Below, piece by piece: positions 57,281 through 64,000 of a stretch of DNA of 64,000 bases. The notes under the pieces were generated by a model. The model was not told the origin of the DNA. It worked only from the letters and a program-made list of their open reading frames with translations, and ran no database searches. The stretch covers positions 7,672,001 to 7,736,000 of the forward strand of contig NC_132976.1 in assembly GCF_047496725.1 (NCBI RefSeq), given 5' to 3'. This DNA comes from Anoplolepis gracilipes. Its lineage: Eukaryota; Arthropoda; Insecta; Hymenoptera; Formicidae. The stretch's first letter is position 1. Each line of letters opens with the position of its first letter. The position numbers and the translations under genes were made by a program.

Positions 57281-57949
57281 ATTCTCTTGAGTTTCAGTGT
57301 GCAAGTTGTATGACTCAGCGCGAACAAAAGTGCTTTGTATATGCTTTATTTTTTTTAATTTGTACGAATACAATTTACATAAAAATTGAACATAAAAAGA
57401 AAAGAGAGACATCACATTTATACAAAAAAAATACATAAAATATTTTTATCGGAGATAATAATTTTGAAAGAAAATAAATTAGATGTCTATTAAATGAAAA
57501 ATCAGTGGAAAATTTAAGTTAACTTTGTTGTAAATACATTATACAAAGTAGAGAATATGTCAGCAAACATGCGGCGTCTTTACACAATATTACTATAATT
57601 TTGTTTAAATATAATCTTACTTGCATGCTCTATTTTGGTAACTTCTTGATTCAGCCATGAGATCTGATCTTTTTAGCTGCCCTTGCTTACACATTCAGGA
57701 TTTAAAACGAACTGAGCACACATTTAGCCACCGAATATGGAAGAAGAACATGAACAAAAGAATTCTAAAAAAATTAACCGTAGAAAGTAACAAAAAAAGA
57801 AAGACTGATTCATAATTCACGAATTCTATTGTACTTGCAACCTGAAAATGTAAAATACTGTTGACCACGACAATTTTCCCAACTAACAAGTCAGAATCAA
57901 GAAATAACGGGATAAAACGAAGAGAAAGAGGATTGACGCATAAAAAAAA

Positions 57950-58400
57950 GTCAGACAATAGAACGGTACTAAAAAAAAGGCAAATATTCTCGGAATCGAA
58001 GGGCATGAGAACACCACGTGCGAGGTTGCTACGGCGAGAGCGCACCGGATTCCGTCGTGATCGATAATGGGGGGGGGGGGGGGCGTGTATCGACGAAATA
58101 TTTCACTCTCGTTGGATTCGTGCCGACCACCGAAGGCACCGAAGGATGTTTCGCGCGCATGCACGACCGAACATATTCCTCGCGCATATGTGCGCGATGA
58201 CAGATCGAACGAACACAGTCACCGTCGAAAGTGTTTCGGAGAGCGCGCGATTGACCTCCGTTTACATATGACAATGTAAACGTCTTCGTCTAATCACATA
58301 TCTCTCCCTCTTTTCTCAAACATATATTTGTTATTTTTTATCCTCGTTTGTCGCGTCGCGATCGTCTCGATCGAGTCGTATTCGAAATATAATATAAGCG
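57950..58400. promoter_or_regulatory. CpG-rich patch with G15 tract
   Basis: CpG-dense sequence with an uninterrupted G run at 58069-58083. Overlapping open frames on both strands are not supported as coding. It could include the first, non-coding exon of the plus-strand gene at 60597. Confidence 0.25.
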
Positions 58401-59331
58401 CGAATCTGTGTATCATTTTTCCTGTGTACAATAATTAAATTTAAAATATATCGAATTATTAAGATTGTTTTTAATATTTTTTATTGTGTGCAAATATTAT
58501 ACCATTTCCGTTGTGTAAATGTTTAATTATTGTTTAAAATTTTGATACTTATGAAATGCTTTTTAATAAAGTGAAATGAAATAAACGGGTTGTGTATCTT
58601 AAATAATATAATTTAAATTTTGAAACGTATTAATTTAAGAACAAAATAAATACAAAGCCACAAGACTATCTATATGTTATTCCGAGTGGAGGTAAGCTAA
58701 TTTTTTTAAACTTACTGATTTTCAATGATTTATTTTCTGATTCACCAATCACGAATAAAATATTCTAATTGTAAATGCAAATATATGTCGAATGTATGCA
58801 AATTATATATAAACATATATTATGAATATTTTAATATATAACATGTAATCATTATTTTTTATAATTTTATCTTTGCATTTAAACAAAAGATGCAAGTTAT
58901 TGCGAAAAGATATTTAAATCTTTTAATATATAATTTTCCAACACATTTAGTTTGTAATTAATTGTTAATATAATTAAGAAACGATATATCGAGAGCAATA
59001 TCCAAGAAATTAAATAATAGAAATTCTTTTAGTATTATGCTTAAAAATAATCTGAGGAATCTATACAAATTATACTATTCTTTTTGTTTAACGTTTAACG
59101 ATATAAATTGGGAGCGGGTTAATCTCATTTTTTTTTTATCAATTGGGAACATTACCGAGGCCATGAGGACATTTTCTGCGCAGGTGCCTGGCGCGACATG
59201 CAAGACCTTTCGATCGTTCTCTTTTGCCTGAAAGGTGTTTGTCATCCCTATGCCCTAATGTAGATCGTCGTTGTCGTCTCGGCGACAGACCGATCGAATC
59301 GATCTTGATAAAAAAAAAGAGAAAAAGAAAA

Positions 59332-59367
<36 letters not shown>

Positions 59368-59981
59368 AGAGAGAGAGCGCAGGTTTAAACTGATCGCGAA
59401 TAAATGGACGAATCATTTGAATAGCGAATGAATCTAATTGTTTTATTATCGATTATTTTCAGTTCATGACATATACTTGCGCCGTATAAATTTCTCCTTC
59501 TTTTTTAGAAGTCGAAAAATAATTTAGTATTTGGCCTAAAGAAAGAGATAGAATGGGGTTAAAGCTAATTGAATCAAATAGCGTGTTATAAATTAGTGTT
59601 CTACTTATTGGGATTAATATCAAGGATTTCTTAATTTCGATTTGGTGAGAATGAAAATTAATGGTGAAAGACACGCGAGATTTTTTCGTTTTAAACGTTA
59701 TTGCGTGACTCGCTAATTTGTTAATCCAATAAAAAAAAATTTTCACGCAATTTTAAAGATATTTTTTTTTTTATTAGAAAAATTCGTTATTTATTTTCAT
59801 CTTCTCTATTTTTTTCTAATTAAATTTTAAAATGCATTAAGGTTTAGTAATATAAACAAATAGTTTAATATAAAAGTATATATAAAAAAAACAATTGTTA
59901 ATATCATTTTTTTCAAGTAAATATAATAAAGTATATATTAAAAATTTTTAAATAATTATAATGCACACATATATGTACATA
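58401..59981. other. AT-rich non-coding sequence
   Basis: Contains a small CpG-richer patch (59140-59320) and an AG microsatellite (59336-59380). No supported exon. Confidence 0.5.
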
Positions 59982-60166
59982 CAGTCGGACTTCTTATCCT
60001 ACGACCCTCTTATGCTACGAAACCTCTTATCCTACGACAAAAAATCCTCTCATGCTACGACCGCGAAAGGGGAATTATACCCCCACTTTCAAATTTTTGT
60101 CGTAGGATCAGAGATTTAAGGGGAAGATTTCGGACCGAAAATGTCGTAGGATAAGAGGTCCGACTG
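59982..60166. mobile_element. 185-bp Tc1/mariner-type MITE built of repeated terminal motif
   Basis: The left terminus CAGTCGGACTTCTTATCCTA (to 60005) matches the inverse of 60143-60166 at 23 of 24 positions. TA flanks are at 59980-59981 and 60167-60168. The motif CTCTTATSCTACGA recurs at about 59991, 60009, 60026 and 60047, and inverted at 60099 and 60143. Confidence 0.9.
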
Positions 60167-60596
60167 TATATTATTATTGATATTGTAAATTTTTTCCGAA
60201 AATATTCTTTAAAATGTTATTTAAATATTACTCATTTCTAATCACGTTTTAATTTAAAAAGTGAAAATGAAAAATGAAACAAGGAGAGAAAAAAATTTTC
60301 TTCTACACTCTTATTTTACATCACTTGAAGGAAACCTTTGTTTTTCTCATATCTTTTGCCACTCTAAATCGGTTCTAACTTTAAAACGCAGCAAGCGATA
60401 AAAATAAAACAGCGCTTATGTATTGAATCTAAGTACATACCTTATTACCAGTAAAATACAACTTTTTCCATTAAGGTTTATCTCAACCCTCGAAACGTGT
60501 GAAATATTAAACATGCGACGGAATCAATGTTGCCTATACACATATACACACACTGCAGTCATAAGCCGGATGACATTTCTCTTGTCTGTTGACAGA

Positions 60597-60754
60597 TATC
60601 GATGAGAATGTTCAACATGGTGCAAAAGTCAGATAACGGAAACGGCGCCGTCGACGACGTCGGCCTCCGCACGCACGCGAGTTTGATCGACCGCGAGTTG
60701 TTGGCCACGGCCTTGATGCATTAGACGACCGTGAATGCATCGGACGCAATCAGA
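60597..60754 (+). promoter_or_regulatory. 5' leader with in-frame 40-codon upstream ORF
   Basis: ATG at 60602 opens MRMFNMVQKSDNGNGAVDDV then GLRTHASLIDRELLATALMH and TAG at 60722-60724. The main ATG (60755) lies 10 codons after this TAG in the same frame. The uORF has GC-rich third positions like a coding exon. It could limit translation of the main ORF, be part of an alternative product, or be read through. Confidence 0.6.
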
Positions 60755-63647
60755 ATGTCATTCTTCGGGCGGAAAATGGGTGGTGGCAGGAGCGGTGGAG
60801 GTTCCGAGCACACCGGTCATAACTTGCAGGACGGTCTGTTTCAAATTGCGTCACAAGCTTGCCATATCCTGGTGCAAGTAAGTTGACTTCTGCACAGAAA
60901 AATGTGTATTGCGATATTATAATAGTATCGAAATTTTTATAAACACTAAAAATTGATAAATAAAATATTATTGTAAATAATATTCAAGAACAAATAGTAC
61001 TAAAAATGAAAAGCATATATGATAAAATGATGACAAGAAAAGAAGACAGAATCGAAAATAATTGCAATTAGCATCGATAAATAAATGTTGACACTTCGCT
61101 CCTGATGCTGAGCACGTGTGACATCATTAATTTATTTTTCATATTGTCAAATATATAATACATATACATCAAATTATATCTATTATATCTTGTACTATAT
61201 AACATGCGATAAAGATTAAGAAACATTTTGTGAATGAAAAAAATAGAAATGATTTGAAATGTAGAAACAACGTCTGTACATTTACATTCTTGCATGACGT
61301 GCGTTATTATCTTATCATATTTGATTCATTTAATTCATAAAACATATAACAATAACAATTTGAAATTGATGGAGTTTTAATTAATTCTCGTAAAAATCTC
61401 TTTAATTGTATGTATTCTTGAGTGGAAGTTTTTTAATTTTTTTAGCAGGTAAAAATGATCTGCTAAATTATACAAAATTAATTAAATTTTATCCGCACAT
61501 ATACATATGTGATATATTAAATAATTAATATTCAACTAAAACATTTTATCGTTTAATCGTTGTTCCATAAAAGTCTCTATTTCATTTGAATATATAATAA
61601 ATATATTTTATCAGGAGATTTTCATTAAAATTATTAAGACATTGCATATTTTTGTACATATTTGCGAAATTGCATACTAATTTGAAATTAATTCTCTGTA
61701 AAAATTCAAGTAGTTGACTTGTTATTTCTAAATGTTCGACTTCAGAAACTTCTATTAAAATATTATTTATTAATGCTAATAAATTCAATTATAAAAATTT
61801 ACTAAATCTTATTATAAATTAAAACATTATTCATGTAAAATATATATCTATTTGAAATTATATAGAAAATAGAATTTTGTTACGTATTTATAACTTTGAA
61901 GTTTAATTTACATAAGTAAATCAATATTTTTTTAAAATAAATGATATTCTCTTTAATTTTTTCTTGTATTTTTTTATAAATAATGTCTCGGCTTAAATAA
62001 AATAATAAAATATATCATTGTTTTTTCTTTTGTTAAGGTGAATAACACGCACAATGTTTCCTATGGGGGTAGCAATAATGTGAATAATATCGCGTATTCA
62101 AAATATTCCACGGCTGGTTCGACCGCTCCGACAACGTCGTCATCAACGAAAGGGACAACCGCTGACAAAACTTATTCGAAGTATGCGGAGCCTCGAGATA
62201 AAGACCAAGATGTGGTTGTATTGTTACCGCATCGTAAGAACAGAGCACCGCGACTTAAGCACAAATTGTCGGTGAGTCTTCTCATATTACTAGAGAATCA
62301 GATATAAAATTTATACCATAATGATAATGGTATTATATAATATAAAGAATTCAGAATATAATTATTTATATTTATATTATATATACAAGAATTCAGAAGG
62401 ATGTATATACCTAATTTATGAAGTTTACTTATAATTTTGTATTTTAAATGAATTTTATGTATTTATTGATTTGCTTCAATATTGTTCTGACACATCTTCT
62501 CTATTTACCTCTGTAAAATCCTAACTTATAATAAAAAAAGTTTTTTGGACTCAATGATATTTAAGAAAGTAATTTTACTATTTAATGTTAATGTCAGCGA
62601 AACTTATTACATACTTATTTATTGAAGAGAAATTTAGTACTATACGTTATATTTAAATAAAACTAGAAATTTTTTTCTACAGGAATATAAGATTAAACAT
62701 GACATATATATTATTATGAGAAAATAATATTTTTATATCTTAAAAAAATGTAATATAGTATAAAATAATCTGTAAATAAGTACGAAAAATTTGAGGTGAT
62801 ACCTTGTTGAAAATTAAAGGATATCTTTCATATAAACTCCTATATATATGTCATTCTCTAATAAGTTACCCTTCTCTAAAAGAGGAAGTAAAAATTAAGT
62901 TTTTATTTTTTTTCTCAAGTTTTAAATATATTAAAAAATGAAATTTGATGGACATTTTTCACTAGTAAAAAGGATATTAATATTTTTTTAATCCTGTCAT
63001 AAAAAAATATAAACCTTTTATCTCTCTTTTCGAAGGAATTTAATTCTTCAGGAAAGGATATAAGAAGAGTATATATGTATATAAAAAATCTTTAATTTTC
63101 AACAAAAAATCATCTTCAAAAATTTTTCTCACTTATTTCAAATCACTCTGTATATACTGTGATGATCTCATTGAATACAAATCTTTTTCTATTCTCGACG
63201 TTTCCTTGGAAAATGTGGAAAACAATGTTGTTACAAACATTCCAATTAATTTTGCAATGAGTTCGCTCATTTTCATAATGAATCACAAGTGGATCGATTT
63301 TCTTGTCACGCATTCTCGTCGTAAATGATGACAAAGCCCGTGCGCTCTTTATCATATTAACGAGATAAAATCCAATGTCGTCTCTATTTGAAGATTACGA
63401 CGTAAAAATGTCAGTAAGAGACAACAAAGCAAATTTCCTGTTTGTACCAAATCCCGTAAACAGCTTTCTCGAACTGTTAAAATCGTGTAACAATACTGCA
63501 AACGTGATATATGTATACTATGCTGCAGACCGTATCCGAAAATGCACGGTTGGACGTGAACTCTCCGGGCGGCGACGACGACTTTGAATTATGGGACCAG
63601 TCTGGATTTATGTTAAGAACCGATGTGGACGATCTCGCAAATGCAAA
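60597..63647 (+). CDS. unrecognised insect protein, N-terminal 158 residues (gene continues to the right)
   Basis: Three coding exons join in frame: 60755-60877, 62038-62271 and 63529-63647. The first exon begins at 60597 after acceptor TGTCTGTTGACAG, so an upstream non-coding exon exists. Residues 1-41 read MSFFGRKMGGGRSGGGSEHT then GHNLQDGLFQIASQACHILV Q. A Ser/Thr/Asn-rich stretch follows (SKYSTAGSTAPTTSSSTKG), then VVVLLPHRKNRAPRLKHKLS and TVSENARLDVNSPGGDDDFE with LWDQSGFMLRTDVDDLANA. No signal peptide, membrane segment or named domain is visible. The polar linker plus acidic DDDFELWD segment suggests a cytoplasmic protein. I do not recognise the family. The exon structure is well supported by splice sites and phases. 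Confidence 0.8.
60755..60877 (+). CDS. coding exon 1 of unrecognised gene
   Basis: 41 codons, phase 0 at the 3' end, donor CAA|GTAAGT. The first ATG in this frame after the TAG was chosen. An overlapping ATG at 60734 is out of frame. Confidence 0.8.
60878..62037 (+). other. intron 1 of unrecognised gene
   Basis: AT-rich, GTAAGT to TTTTGTTAAG. No other content recognised. Confidence 0.75.
62038..62271 (+). CDS. coding exon 2 of unrecognised gene
   Basis: 78 codons, phase 0 both ends. The acceptor tract TTTTTTCTTTTGTTAAG is good and the donor is TCG|GTGAGT. Starts VNNTHNVSYGGSNNVNNIAY. Confidence 0.85.
62272..63528 (+). other. intron 2 of unrecognised gene
   Basis: AT-rich. The short frames at 63143-63587 are not splice-supported. 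Confidence 0.75.
63529..63647 (+). CDS. coding exon 3 of unrecognised gene
   Basis: Acceptor CTATGCTGCAG, donor AA|GTATGT (phase 2). Reads TVSENARLDVNSPGGDDDFE, LWDQSGFMLRTDVDDLANA and part of a Lys/Asn codon. Confidence 0.85.
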
Positions 63648-64000
63648 GTATGTATTATATTTTTCCATTTTACATAAAGATTAACGATAGCATGGTATAA
63701 ATCATACTTTCACAAACGTTTTTAAAAAAATATTTTTTTATATTAAACATTTATAGATGTCTCCTTTAATTATATAAAAACAATATAATTTTACAAAAGA
63801 TTAATATAATTTCAATAATTATAATCTTAATTGTTGGATAATTAAATTAATATTACAAGCAGAGAGTTTATTTTTATCTTACTTTTGTATGTAATTATTT
63901 TTTACAAAATAAAAAAAAGCATTAAAAAATTAGTTACTTAAAATATAAAAGCTTCAGCTTACATAAAAAAAATTGTGATATCGCATATGATAAATAAACT
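63648..64000 (+). other. start of intron 3 of unrecognised gene
   Basis: AT-rich, no features; runs off the window. Confidence 0.7.

Noticed and set aside
1..64000. CRISPR arrays, operons, tRNA and rRNA genes
   Set aside because: Repeats here are microsatellites or TIR elements without spacer structure; no cloverleaf or rRNA-like sequence was recognised; spliced genes show the DNA is eukaryotic.

Overview
The window is nuclear DNA from an insect, most likely a hymenopteran (ant, bee or wasp). That reading rests on a very AT-rich background broken by islands where CpG is not depleted, short phased exons with GT-AG introns, insect-type gene families and many small TIR elements. No rRNA, mtDNA or other taxonomic marker is present, so order-level placement is inference.

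Three protein-coding loci can be supported. (1) 121-14060, minus strand: most of an RGK-family small GTPase gene (Rad/Gem/Kir type). Seven exons join in one open frame of 633 codons: a long low-complexity N-terminal extension, the conserved pre-G-domain block, the P-loop exon and the switch-region exon. The rest of the G domain and the C-terminus lie to the left of the window. A shorter form could start in the 5940-6166 exon. (2) 39995-47908, minus strand: a complete 12-exon, 610-aa secreted protein with a signal peptide, many cysteines and a C-terminal hydrophobic tail of GPI-signal type. It belongs to the insect family of 'C-x-F-P-x-x-W-x-G-x-W' extracellular proteins. A non-coding first exon may lie near 55.75 kb. 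(3) 60597 to the right edge, plus strand: the first three coding exons (158 residues) of a gene I do not recognise. Its leader holds a 40-codon, GC3-rich upstream ORF in the same frame as the main start, separated from it by one TAG.

Between loci 1 and 2 lie about 26 kb (14.06-39.99 kb) with no convincing coding exon. Several CpG-rich islands there (about 21.4, 25.7, 26.3-27.5, 30.9 and 33.3 kb) could be upstream promoters or leader exons of the RGK gene, or regulatory elements. A further CpG-rich block at 55.5-56.5 kb sits between the divergent loci 2 and 3 and could serve both as a promoter region.

The non-coding DNA carries several non-autonomous DNA transposons whose ends can be placed: 4770-5232, 17496-17740, 45781-46151 and 59982-60166 (TA target sites), 53137-53405 (8-bp target site, hAT-like), a transposase relic at 33845-34308, a 213-bp foldback at 48428-48640, and two diverged copies of one roughly 0.67-kb element at 23.5 and 49.5 kb. 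I found no CRISPR array, no tRNA or rRNA gene and no evidence of a new multi-gene system. The most unusual items are the in-frame uORF/TAG leader of locus 3, the foldback element, and the MITE built of repeats of its own terminal motif.
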